Translations under genes and position numbers: made by a program | Notes under the pieces: generated by a model | The model's input: only the letters and a program-made list of their open reading frames with translations | What the model was told of the DNA's origin: nothing | Databases searched by the model: none | Assembly (NCBI GenBank): GCA_036496265.1 | Contig: DASXLL010000105.1 | Span: 1-7,997 of the forward strand | Reading direction: 5' to 3' | Source: CAYLLN01 sp036496265 | GTDB lineage: Bacteria > Planctomycetota > Planctomycetia > Pirellulales > Pirellulaceae | DNA length: 7,997 nt | Shown here: one piece after another, positions 1 to 6,283 of the stretch | Layout of the letters: each line of letters opens with the position of its first letter | Position numbering within the stretch: position 1 is the stretch's first letter

Positions 1-867
1 GACAGCGCGTCTGGATACACGGCCGAGGCAAGCAGTAGTCCACTGGCTCGCAATTCATTTTCACTTGGCGGTGTGGCCATTGAATCCGGCAAACCCAACA
101 AACCTGCTTTGTTCCTTTTCCATGGTGCGGAGTACTCCAGCGTGCGCCCAGTCACCGTCGCAGCAGCGCTGCTGCCGCTCGATGAAACTGAGTTCCGAGG
201 GTTCCATGAGTTGGTCGCAAATAACCCAATCACTGAGCTCATCATTTATCACTGCCTAATGCCGGGCAGTATCCCGGTCGGTACAATAGGGAAATCAGGC
301 AGGTCTGTCGAACGAATTCGGAAAGCATTGCAGTTCTGGAGCCGCGCGGAGCTTCTTGGTGCGAGGCTCACGCACGGGTATCTTACGCCTTGGCGCGTTG
401 CCGATGCGTATCTGGAATACTCCACAGTGTTGGAAATTCTGCTCGGCTCCGGCAGCGAATTGAGCGAAATCATTGCGAGCCGCGCAGCCGGGATTTTAGA
501 AACGGTCGCTGAGAAGCGAGTCGAAATGCGCCGGACGGTGAAGAATTTGTACGGCCTCCGGTCAAAGTTCGTCCATGAGGGTTCCTATCTGATACGTATC
601 GCAGAGCTACACGAAATTCGTGAAATAGTTCGCCGATGCTTGATCCATTCGTTGAGGTGGTTGACGGCGGGATCCGAACGTCTGCTCCGTGAAGAACCAA
701 ATCGCCTAGAATCATTTTTCGAGACTGTCCGAGTAGTTCTCGACTCGACGGAGAGCGCCGATGAGCGCCGTGCGATCGAAGCCCTATCGAAGATATTCGC
801 TGACGAAGACTTCGGAGAGCACTGTGACCTCCTTCGATTTGGCAATGACGCCCCCAACGATAGGTAG
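1..867 (+). CDS. HEPN-domain protein, ApeA-like (5' end outside window)
   Basis: The frame is open from the first base, so the gene probably starts left of the window. A GTG at 73 is the first start-type codon seen but is not preceded by a convincing ribosome-binding site. 288 residues are visible. Around visible residues 182-194 the sequence NLYGLRSKFVHEG carries Arg187 and His192 in an Rx4H arrangement, the RNA-cleaving signature of HEPN domains. The preceding helices (YLEYSTVLEILLGS, then EIIASRAAGIL) resemble the ApeA-like HEPN family, some members of which are anti-phage proteins. I see no signal peptide or membrane segment. Its function would be RNA cleavage in defence or stress, but the N-terminal sensor region is missing, so this is inferred from one motif and the helix pattern. 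It stands alone and converges on recJ. A non-nuclease HEPN-fold protein remains possible. Confidence 0.6.
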   Translation, partial: DSASGYTAEASSSPLARNSFSLGGVAIESGKPNKPALFLFHGAEYSSVRPVTVAAALLPLDETEFRGFHELVANNPITELIIYHCLMPGSIPVGTIGKSGRSVERIRKALQFWSRAELLGARLTHGYLTPWRVADAYLEYSTVLEILLGSGSELSEIIASRAAGILETVAEKRVEMRRTVKNLYGLRSKFVHEGSYLIRIAELHEIREIVRRCLIHSLRWLTAGSERLLREEPNRLESFFETVRVVLDSTESADERRAIEALSKIFADEDFGEHCDLLRFGNDAPNDR

Positions 868-888
868 AGGGCCTTCGGCTATCGGGGG
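852..888. terminator. Stem-loop at the 3' end of the HEPN gene
   Basis: CGATAG (858-863) pairs with CTATCG (879-884), and a CCCC/GGGG extension (852-855 with 885-888) continues the stem across a two-base AA bulge. The stop codon of the HEPN gene lies at 865-867, inside the loop. No T-run follows on either strand, so this is not a classic intrinsic terminator. It may still mark transcript ends between two convergent genes. Confidence 0.35.
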
Positions 889-909
889 ACGGGTGATGGG
901 GCTCGCGAA

Positions 910-954
910 CCTGGGACCGAGGTCCCAGGCTGTATTCCGGGGCCGCTTCGCGGC
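910..954. repeat. Two short hairpins in the convergent gap
   Basis: CCTGGGACC (910-918) and GGTCCCAGG (921-929) form a perfect 9-bp inverted repeat around GA. Thirteen bases further on, GCCGC TTC GCGGC (942-954) forms a second hairpin. The first is of a type I recall as dispersed in planctomycete genomes, but only one copy is in this window, so its repeat status is inferred. The two stems lie between convergent genes and could end transcription from both sides. Confidence 0.4.
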
Positions 955-961
955 GGGGCGC

Positions 962-995
962 TGCCGTCGAGGAGTGAACGACGCGTAGGACGGCA
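962..995. repeat. 7-bp inverted repeat downstream of recJ
   Basis: TGCCGTC (962-968) and GACGGCA (989-995) are perfect inverted copies around a 20-base loop, beginning 21 bases past the recJ stop. With the two preceding hairpins, stem-forming sequence makes up much of the 149-base gap between the HEPN gene and recJ. No T-run is present. Confidence 0.3.
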
Positions 996-1016
996 CTGTG
1001 TAGCGTTCCGGGCAGG

Positions 1017-2810
1017 CTAGGAAGCAAAAGTGGTGCGGGCAGCTAACTCCGACACCCGCCAATCGACGAGGTGGATTTCGACGCTTTGACGGCCTTTGAA
1101 TTCGTTGATGACGGGCTTGTAGGCGATGTCGAGGGGGGCGTCGGTGGCGACGAGGTCGTCGTGCCATTCGGCGCCGCCGAAGGCGACGCAGCGGATGGTG
1201 GTTCGCTGATGGACCAGCCGCATGGAGAGGTGCCGCTCGCTGGCACCCATTTTTTTCGGCGGCTCGCTGAGCGATACGCCGGTGGCACAGAGAATTGGCC
1301 GGGGATTGCCGGAGCCGAAGGGAGCGAGCGATTGGATTTGGCGGACGGTTTCGAGCGTGAGCTGGCAGAAGGGGCCTTCGGCATCGACTCGGATTTCGCC
1401 GATGCGGGTCGCGCCGGAGGTTTCGCTGGCGGCGTGCTCGCAGAAGGCCGCTCGAAATGCATCGACTTTGGCTTCGTCGATCTTGAGGCCGGCGGCACAA
1501 GCATGGCCGCCGTGGCTGACCAGATGCTCGGTGCAGGCCGACAAGGCGGCGTGCAGATTCAAGCCGTTTGGCGACCGCGCGGAGCCGATCCCGGGTTTGA
1601 TGCCCAGTTCGTCGAGCGCGATCAGCACCACCGGCCGGTGATATTTGTCCGCCAGGCGGCCGGCGACGAGACCGATCACGCCAGCGTGCCAGCCGCGACT
1701 GGCCAGGACCAAAGCTGAATCGCCATCCGGGTCGAACTGCTCTTTGATCTGCTTCGAGGCCGCCAGTTGGATGCTCCGCTCGAGGCTCTCCCGGCTGCTG
1801 TTGAGCTGGTGGATGTATTCGGCAAGTTGGAGCGCCCGCTCTTTCGAGTCCGTCGTTAGCAATTCAATTGCCAATTGGGCCTGGCCAAAACGGCCAGCCG
1901 CATTCAGTCGCGGGCCAAGCGTAAAGGCGATGTCTTCGCTGTCCAGGTTGGGCTTCTCGTGCAGCTTGGCGACCTGCATGAGCATCGCGAGGCCCAGCGG
2001 CGGCATGTGCTTGAGGCTATTGAGGCCGTGGCGCACCAGAATGCGGTTTTCGTCGATGAGGGGAACGACGTCGGCGACGGTGCCGATGGCGGCGAGGCCG
2101 ACTGCGGAGAGCAGAAAGTCGCGGAGGCGGTCGGTGACTTTTTTGGCCTCGCTGGCGCGCTGGCAGAGGGCCCAAGCTACTTTCAAAGCGACGCCAGCAC
2201 CGCACAGGCCGCCGAAGGGATAAGTGTGGCCAGGCAAGCGCGGATGGACAATCGCCGCCGCGGCCGGCAACTCCGGGGCGAACTCGTGATGGTCAGTGAC
2301 GATGAGCTCGAGGCCAAGCTCGCGGGCGACGAGCGCTTCGGAAACGCTGGCAATGCCGCAATCGACCGTGACAATCAACGATGCTCCGCGCTCGGCCAGC
2401 GTTCTAATCGCGTCGCTATTCAGACCATAGCCGTCTTCGAGACGATTGGGAACAAAATACGAGACTTCGGCGCCGAGCAGCTTCAGGCAGGAAAACAGAA
2501 TTGCCGTGCCGGTCATTCCGTCGGCGTCGTAATCGCCATAGACGACGATTTTTCGGCGCTCGCGAACGGCGGCGTAAATTCGATCAGCCGTCTCAATCAC
2601 GCCCGGCAACAATTCCGGATCGCGGAGGCCCGTCAGCTTGGCGTCGAGAAAATGCCGCACCGCGTCCGGCTCATAGACGCCGCGGCCGATCAAAAGCTGA
2701 GCGACGATTGGCGAGATGCCAGCCGCTTGCTCCAGGCGGGCGATGCGGTCCGCGTCGTGCGGCTGAAAGCGCCACCGCTTGTTGGTTCGTCCGTGAAGCG
2801 TTTGGGGCAT
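1017..2810 (-). CDS. recJ: RecJ, single-strand-specific 5'-3' DNA exonuclease
   Basis: RecJ degrades single-stranded DNA 5' to 3' in the cytoplasm, for RecFOR recombination repair and mismatch repair. The 597-residue protein has the expected order: DHH phosphoesterase domain with YGDYDADG (91-98), VTVDCGI (147-153), TDHHE (172-176) and GTVADVVPL (243-251); LGPRLNAAGR (298-307); DHHA1 domain ending in HGGHACAAG (433-441); then a C-terminal OB-type domain beginning near LAPFGSGNP (495-503). All metal-binding Asp/His motifs are intact and the length is normal. I chose ATG 2810. The frame stays open to an ATG at 2930, but those 40 extra residues are translated repeat sequence. AGGG, six bases before ATG 2810, overlaps the end of that repeat. 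The gene lies downstream of rpmG on the same strand. Confidence 0.95.
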   Translation of the reverse strand: MPQTLHGRTNKRWRFQPHDADRIARLEQAAGISPIVAQLLIGRGVYEPDAVRHFLDAKLTGLRDPELLPGVIETADRIYAAVRERRKIVVYGDYDADGMTGTAILFSCLKLLGAEVSYFVPNRLEDGYGLNSDAIRTLAERGASLIVTVDCGIASVSEALVARELGLELIVTDHHEFAPELPAAAAIVHPRLPGHTYPFGGLCGAGVALKVAWALCQRASEAKKVTDRLRDFLLSAVGLAAIGTVADVVPLIDENRILVRHGLNSLKHMPPLGLAMLMQVAKLHEKPNLDSEDIAFTLGPRLNAAGRFGQAQLAIELLTTDSKERALQLAEYIHQLNSSRESLERSIQLAASKQIKEQFDPDGDSALVLASRGWHAGVIGLVAGRLADKYHRPVVLIALDELGIKPGIGSARSPNGLNLHAALSACTEHLVSHGGHACAAGLKIDEAKVDAFRAAFCEHAASETSGATRIGEIRVDAEGPFCQLTLETVRQIQSLAPFGSGNPRPILCATGVSLSEPPKKMGASERHLSMRLVHQRTTIRCVAFGGAEWHDDLVATDAPLDIAYKPVINEFKGRQSVEIHLVDWRVSELAARTTFAS

Positions 2811-2818
2811 ATCCGACC

Positions 2819-2948
2819 CTGTAGGGCAGGCCCTCTGTGGCGTGCCGCGATTGTCGAGCCGCCGGAACGCCGCTGGTATTCCAGCCGGAGTACCGGAGGA
2901 CGTGCCGTACACAAACTCATGGAACGCCACGGAGGGCGTTCCCTACAG
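2819..2948. mobile_element. 130-bp MITE-like element with 28-bp imperfect inverted ends
   Basis: The end at 2819-2846 (CTGTAGGGCAGG then CCCTCTGTGGCGTGCC) matches the reverse complement of 2921-2948 at 24 of 28 positions. Each end is itself a hairpin of 8 stem positions with a 6-base loop. The interior has another small hairpin (GCTGG TATT CCAGC, 2872-2885) and no credible gene. The element fills nearly all of the rpmG-recJ gap (2811-2950). Two independently inserted REP-like units facing each other are an equally good reading. No transposase is present, so any movement would need help in trans. Confidence 0.5.
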
Positions 2949-2950
2949 CG
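2921..2950 (-). repeat. Palindromic repeat, copy A, abutting the rpmG stop
   Basis: Read on the minus strand this is CGCTGTAGGG followed by the perfect stem GGAACGCC / GGCGTTCC around CTCCGT (the GG of the stem is the last two bases of CGCTGTAGGG). It is identical over 30 bases to 3784-3813. It begins at the very next base after the rpmG stop codon, where a hairpin could protect the transcript 3' end or attenuate read-through into recJ. Confidence 0.75.
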
Positions 2951-3115
2951 TTACTTCTTCTTTTCAGTGTGCAGCGTGCGTTTTCGCAGCCGTGGGCTGT
3001 ACTTTTTGAGCTTCAGCTTCTCGCCGCCTGGCTTGCGGCGGAGGATGTAATTCATATCGCCCGTTTCTTCGCAAACGAGAAATACAACGTCGGCTTTTTT
3101 CTTACTCTTGGCCAT
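2951..3115 (-). CDS. rpmG: 50S ribosomal protein L33, zinc-site-less form
   Basis: This 54-residue, strongly basic protein begins MAKSKKKADVVFLVCEE, continues MNYILRRKP and ends with a KLKLKKYSPRLRKRTLH segment, the bacterial L33 pattern. L33 is a small component of the large ribosomal subunit near the tRNA exit site. Only one Cys (Cys15) remains where zinc-binding versions have two CxxC pairs, so this is a C-minus form like that of E. coli. The start is ATG 3115 with GGAG a few bases upstream (GCGGAGCGAAC before ATG). A palindromic repeat starts directly after the TAA stop. The gene is shorter than the ORF cutoff often used and is easily missed. Confidence 0.93.
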   Translation of the reverse strand: MAKSKKKADVVFLVCEETGDMNYILRRKPGGEKLKLKKYSPRLRKRTLHTEKKK

Positions 3116-3289
3116 GTTCGCTCCGCACGCCTATTTCAATTAGTGCCCACGCTTCACAGGGTTTTTGATTGACATGTATTTTAGCGGGATTTTGGCGGGG
3201 CGTGTAGGTGGCGGTTTGGTCGTTACCAACAGTCCCTCGCTTACGCTTCGGGTTAGTGTGCGGTTAAAGCGGGGTATCACGGACACCGG
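3116..3289. other. Gap between fabZ and rpmG, with possible dispersed repeat
   Basis: This 174-base stretch separates fabZ from rpmG. At 3234-3259 the sequence CCCTCGCTTACGCTTCGGG then TTAGTG resembles a dispersed planctomycete repeat I recall, but only one copy is in the window. CACGGA (3278-3283) and TCCGTG (3294-3299) form a stem around the fabZ stop codon. On the minus strand TAAAAT near 3176-3181 could be a -10 box for rpmG, but I find no matching -35 box. No gene is seen. Confidence 0.4.
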
Positions 3290-3715
3290 TTATTCCGTGC
3301 GTTTTGCCAGGGTGACAGCATAGTTGAGCGTGGCCGCCGGCTTGCCGTCGATCGTTACCTTGCCTGACAAAAAAAACGCGTCGCCCATCCGCTCGTCGAG
3401 CACCGACTCGACAAGCACCGTATTGCCGGGCCGGATCATCCGCTTGAATTTCACGTCGTTGAGGCGGCCGGCAACCGGGATGCCTTCACCGGTTTCATGC
3501 TTGCTGAGCAAAACGGCGCCGGCCTGCATGGCGGCTTCGCAGAGGATGACGCCGGGAACGATGGGAAATTCCGGATAATGGCCCTGAAAGAACCATTCGT
3601 CGGGGTGAAACGTTTTTTTGCAGACGATGCGCTCGTGCTCCCACTCGATGATTTCGTCGAGGAGGAGCATCGGCGGGCGATGGGGAATGGCGGCGAGGAT
3701 TTGTGGGAGTGACAT
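3290..3715 (-). CDS. fabZ: FabZ-type 3-hydroxyacyl-ACP dehydratase
   Basis: This hot-dog-fold enzyme removes water from 3-hydroxyacyl-ACP to give trans-2-enoyl-ACP. The 141-residue length matches FabZ. The N-terminal IPHRPPMLLLDEI (10-22) and the active-site stretch FFQGHYPEFPIVPG (42-55) with catalytic His46 and Glu60 (in ILCEAAMQAG) are intact, followed by VKFKRMIRPGN (88-98). I start it at ATG 3715, with GCAGGACC just upstream. The open frame to 3793 only translates the palindromic repeats between the genes. It may be a pathway-specific paralogue rather than the housekeeping FabZ, because it lies downstream of two CrtI-like oxidoreductases and an ACP on the same strand. I infer it acts on the same ACP-bound chain. 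The symbol denotes the family. Confidence 0.88.
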   Translation of the reverse strand: MSLPQILAAIPHRPPMLLLDEIIEWEHERIVCKKTFHPDEWFFQGHYPEFPIVPGVILCEAAMQAGAVLLSKHETGEGIPVAGRLNDVKFKRMIRPGNTVLVESVLDERMGDAFFLSGKVTIDGKPAATLNYAVTLAKRTE

Positions 3716-3720
3716 GGTCC

Positions 3721-3779
3721 TGCAGGGTGGGCTGTGCCCACCGGCGAAAAAAACAATGGTGGGCACAGCCCACCCTACA
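3721..3779. repeat. Paired inverted REP-like hairpins (BIME-like)
   Basis: The arms 3721-3742 and 3758-3779 are inverted copies matching at 21 of 22 positions around a 15-base spacer rich in A. Each arm is itself a hairpin: GGTGGGC TGT GCCCACC on the left and GGTGGGC ACA GCCCACC on the right. Outer ends read TGCAGGG and, inverted, TGTAGGG. This double-hairpin layout recalls the paired REP elements (BIMEs) of enterobacteria. It lies just before the fabZ start codon. Confidence 0.8.
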
Positions 3780-3783
3780 ATAC

Positions 3784-3813
3784 GGAACGCCACGGAGGGC
3801 GTTCCCTACAGCG
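3784..3813 (-). repeat. Palindromic repeat, copy B, overlapping an oxidoreductase stop
   Basis: This is an exact 30-base copy of 2921-2950, again in the orientation CGCTGTAGGG then hairpin when read with the minus-strand genes. Bases 3806-3808 are the TAG stop codon of the FAD oxidoreductase gene that ends here, so the repeat supplies that gene's last codons and its stop. Together with 3721-3779 it fills nearly the whole gap before fabZ. Confidence 0.8.
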
Positions 3814-5248
3814 CTCCGGTATTATTCGCGGTGGCTTTCATGAGCATGGCGTCCACGTCGTTGGCGACGATGACGCCGTAGTTTATGGCGCCGAGCCAGC
3901 CGGACATGATGATTCCGACGCTGCCGGCGTGGTATAGGCCGCGGATTTGCTCGGGGAGACTGCGGCTGACGGCGAGGCCTTCGAACTTGGTGCCAAAACT
4001 CGCGCCGGCGACGTGGTGGGTGTAGTGCTCGAAGGTTTTGGGCGTCGCGGCTTCGACATGATCGAGTCGCTCGCGGATGTTGGGCACGTAGCGGTTGAGG
4101 TGATCGAGCGTTTTCTCGATGAGGTCTGTTTTGCTCGCCTCATATTCGTCTTCGCTCAATTTGGCCCAGTCGGAGTAGTTCGCGTTGGTGCTAGAGACAA
4201 TGAGGCAGCGCGGGCGGCCCTGGGGTCGCGTACGTGGGTAGTAGAACGAGTACGTTCGGCTGGTGATGTCGCGGCTGAGCAGCAAGTCGGTGCGAAACAG
4301 CGGCGCGGTGGATGTGAAAAACAGGTCGCCCATGTCTTCGTCGATGTGCTCATCGGGCTTGAGCGCCATGTAGACCTGTGTGCTGCTGTTGTTCAGTCGC
4401 ACCGCGCGAGCGTCCTCGACGAATTTGCGGTCGAAATGTTCCTGGCCGACGAGGTTGAGGACGGTGAATTTGAGATTGGAGTTGCTGACGACCGCGCCGC
4501 ACTGGATCTCACGGCCGTTGACCGTTACACCGGCGACACGGCGATTTTCGACTCGGATTTTTTGGGCGTCGCACTTGATCCGCACATCGACGCCGCTCTT
4601 GATGAGATCGGCATGCATCAGCTCGATTAGACGGTCCGTGCCGCCCTCGAACGTAAATACACCCTTGCTCATGAAGTTCGAGAACACGATGCCATAGGTG
4701 ATTGCCGGGTCTTCGAGCGTGGAGCCGTTGGCGTAGGTGATCGGCTCCATGAGCAGGCGGATGACGTCCTCACGGCCGGGAAAAAAACGCTCGAAGAGCT
4801 CACGCGTGGTCAGTTGCTGGTCATCGTAGAAATTCATTCCTCGCGCTGCGTCGAAAAATGCTGTGACCGTCTCGGGGGCTATACCAAATTTCGTCGTGAG
4901 CAGTCGCGTGAAATCCTCGCGGTTATAACTCGTCGTCAGCGAGAACATCGGGTTATCGAAGCGGATGTGCTTGAGGGGCACAATCGAGTCGGCGATTTCG
5001 TCGGTCCAATAGCGGCGGCAGCTTTTGATCATGCCGTGCGGAAAGCCGTGCAGCGAAATGTCGAAGATGTGGCCGCCGGGCCGCTTGAACCACGTGGCCA
5101 TGCCACCGAGCTTGTAGTGCTGCTCGACGAGGAGGACGCTGCGACCCTGGCGAGCCAGAATGTTTGCCGCGGTCATGCCGGCGAGGCCGCTGCCGATGAC
5201 GACCGCGTCGTAATAGGGCTGGGCGCCGGCGAGAAAGTCTTTGGGCAT
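3806..5248 (-). CDS. CrtI/phytoene-desaturase-like FAD oxidoreductase (first)
   Basis: This 480-residue flavoprotein belongs to the phytoene desaturase / carotenoid isomerase / retinol saturase superfamily. An N-terminal Rossmann dinucleotide site VVIGSGLAGMTAA (16-28) is followed by Glu42 (LLVEQHYKLGG) for FAD ribose binding. FTFEGGTDRLIEL (198-210) and the C-terminal FAD signature around LYHAGSVGIIMSGWLGAINYG (438-458) are complete. Family members desaturate, saturate or isomerise long conjugated or isoprenoid chains; the substrate here is unknown. I chose ATG 5248, placing the Rossmann strand at the usual position. No clear Shine-Dalgarno is visible, and the PIN toxin gene ends only 24 bases upstream, so translational coupling is possible. 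Its stop codon lies in a palindromic repeat. The ACP and FabZ neighbours favour an acyl-ACP-derived substrate over a carotenoid, but this is inference. Confidence 0.88.
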   Translation of the reverse strand: MPKDFLAGAQPYYDAVVIGSGLAGMTAANILARQGRSVLLVEQHYKLGGMATWFKRPGGHIFDISLHGFPHGMIKSCRRYWTDEIADSIVPLKHIRFDNPMFSLTTSYNREDFTRLLTTKFGIAPETVTAFFDAARGMNFYDDQQLTTRELFERFFPGREDVIRLLMEPITYANGSTLEDPAITYGIVFSNFMSKGVFTFEGGTDRLIELMHADLIKSGVDVRIKCDAQKIRVENRRVAGVTVNGREIQCGAVVSNSNLKFTVLNLVGQEHFDRKFVEDARAVRLNNSSTQVYMALKPDEHIDEDMGDLFFTSTAPLFRTDLLLSRDITSRTYSFYYPRTRPQGRPRCLIVSSTNANYSDWAKLSEDEYEASKTDLIEKTLDHLNRYVPNIRERLDHVEAATPKTFEHYTHHVAGASFGTKFEGLAVSRSLPEQIRGLYHAGSVGIIMSGWLGAINYGVIVANDVDAMLMKATANNTGAL

Positions 5249-5272
5249 GGAGTCGAGAAGTGCGAATGGTGC

Positions 5273-5731
5273 TTACGCAGTCGGTTGATTTTGCTGCCAC
5301 CATTCGTCGGGCGTTATCACGGGAATTTGCAGCTTGCGTTGATAATGCTTAGCGTTCCAAGTTATCAAGCAATCGGCCGCAGGTACGAATTTTTCAATTT
5401 GAGCGGCATTTATCGCGTCTCCGAGGGCCATCCTTCGTTCGATTGCCGAGAGGATTTCGCCAATCGTACAGCCAGCATAAGCGGCTTTCGGAGTCAAATG
5501 CGGGAGAACCTGAAAGCCATACTGATGTGGAAGCTGCAGGTGTAGCTTGGAGATGTTGGCTGGCTTCACACCAAACGAGAGTTTACCGATTACTTCGAGC
5601 AGTGTATGGGAAGTCAGGGCGAGTGGAATCCGATGTTTTACATAGTTGAGAAACCGGCGATTGCTGGAATGTCGAGAATCTCGCGGAAATCGGAGATCAA
5701 GAACGAGAATGTCGGTGTCCAAGACGATCAC
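5273..5731 (-). CDS. PIN-domain toxin (VapC-like ribonuclease)
   Basis: This is a 152-residue PIN-fold protein, probably a Mg-dependent RNase toxin neutralised by the upstream antitoxin. The N-terminal strand VIVLDTDIL carries Asp5 and Asp7. Glu46 (TLLEVIGK), Asp105 (ALGDAINAAQIE) and Asp120 (AADCLITWNAKHY) complete the acidic pocket, and Asn126 takes the usual polar place. I chose the GTG at 5731, which overlaps the antitoxin stop as GTGA and sets the PIN strand at the start. An open frame reaching 5818 only adds unrelated residues overlapping the antitoxin gene. All catalytic residues are present, so it is likely functional. It sits between two oxidoreductase genes and may share a transcript with the downstream one. 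Confidence 0.85.
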   Translation of the reverse strand: MIVLDTDILVLDLRFPRDSRHSSNRRFLNYVKHRIPLALTSHTLLEVIGKLSFGVKPANISKLHLQLPHQYGFQVLPHLTPKAAYAGCTIGEILSAIERRMALGDAINAAQIEKFVPAADCLITWNAKHYQRKLQIPVITPDEWWQQNQPTA

Positions 5732-5970
5732 GGGCGCATCCTTATCTCCCGCATCGCGTCCTCCAGCGTGCCCGGTTCTGGATCGGCGGCTTGAAGCTGA
5801 CAGAGAATCTCCTGCCACTCGCGGTCATCCGGAGCCGAATTGCTGCCCGACGTCTGGGTTGCAGCCTCCGACTCGGGAAGTGCAACGGCGACGCGAGTTC
5901 CCACTGGTAAGCTAACCGGCCGGTCGGGCACAAAAGCTTTTCCGTCAAATTCAACCATAATAGTAGTCAT
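5728..5970 (-). CDS. AF2212/DUF104-like antitoxin, partner of the PIN toxin
   Basis: This 80-residue protein begins MTTIMVEFDGKAFVPDRPV and continues SLPVGTRVAVAL, the short beta-rich pattern of AF2212-like (DUF104) antitoxin-family proteins that accompany PIN toxins. Its C-terminal half is acidic and helical (DREWQEILCQL, then LEDAMREIR) and probably wraps the toxin. A strong Shine-Dalgarno GGGGAGG (5975-5981) lies four bases before ATG 5970. Its stop overlaps the toxin start, consistent with coupled translation. A related gene lies 22 bases upstream. Whether the protein binds DNA or autoregulates cannot be told from sequence. Confidence 0.82.
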   Translation of the reverse strand: MTTIMVEFDGKAFVPDRPVSLPVGTRVAVALPESEAATQTSGSNSAPDDREWQEILCQLQAADPEPGTLEDAMREIRMRP

Positions 5971-5992
5971 AAAGCCTCCCCATTTTAAGCGA

Positions 5993-6262
5993 TCATGGGT
6001 AATAGCCCGGGTATTTCCGTGAGTAACCCAAGGCAGCTTCCACGGTGGGAAAATATGGTTCCGTTTTATTTATCTCTTCAATAAACTGTTCCCACTCGCG
6101 GCGTTCTTCTTCGGTGGGCGGCTGGGGACGAGACGGCATCGGTGCGAGAGGAGTTTCAACAGCGATAATTGCCTTCGTTCCGACGGGCAGGTCGATTGCC
6201 TGCTGGGGAACAAAAACCTTGCCGTCAAATTCCGCAGCTACATTTGTCAAATGAATAGCCAT
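5993..6262 (-). CDS. Second AF2212/DUF104-like antitoxin with no toxin of its own
   Basis: This 89-residue protein shares EFDGK-FVP and LPVGT with the neighbouring antitoxin and has a similar REWEQF helix in its C-terminal half, so the two look like tandem paralogues. It ends in an aromatic-rich tail (YSRKYPGYYP) absent from the other. AGGAGG (6271-6276) lies eight bases before ATG 6262, and a promoter-like pair of hexamers lies upstream. No PIN gene follows it directly. It may be a decoy or auxiliary antitoxin, or what remains of a second module. It is the first gene after the putative promoter. Confidence 0.75.
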   Translation of the reverse strand: MAIHLTNVAAEFDGKVFVPQQAIDLPVGTKAIIAVETPLAPMPSRPQPPTEEERREWEQFIEEINKTEPYFPTVEAALGYSRKYPGYYP

Positions 6263-6283
6263 CGCCCTCCCCTCCTATTTGCG

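Noticed and set aside
470..1027. Minus-strand open frame opposite the HEPN gene
   Set aside because: It has low-complexity Arg/Ser/Pro-rich composition, no domain, and runs through the intergenic hairpins; the plus-strand frame has a clear HEPN motif.
2811..2930. Extended recJ start at ATG 2930
   Set aside because: The 40 added residues are translated repeat sequence and precede a better-supported ATG at 2810 with an AGGG site.
1875..3050. A long plus-strand open frame of 391 codons opposite recJ
   Set aside because: It lies mostly antisense to the intact recJ gene, crosses the repeat element, overlaps rpmG and shows no recognisable domain. Such shadow frames are common opposite GC-rich genes.
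3168..3173. TTGACA hexamer on the plus strand, possible -35 box
   Set aside because: No acceptable -10 box lies 16-18 bases downstream and no plus-strand gene follows.
2921..3813. Reading the repeats as a CRISPR array
   Set aside because: Only two identical copies exist, about 830 bases apart with genes between them, and there are no regular spacers.
4814..5545. Plus-strand open frame of 243 codons
   Set aside because: It runs antisense across the oxidoreductase start and the PIN toxin gene, both of which have clear motifs in the other direction.
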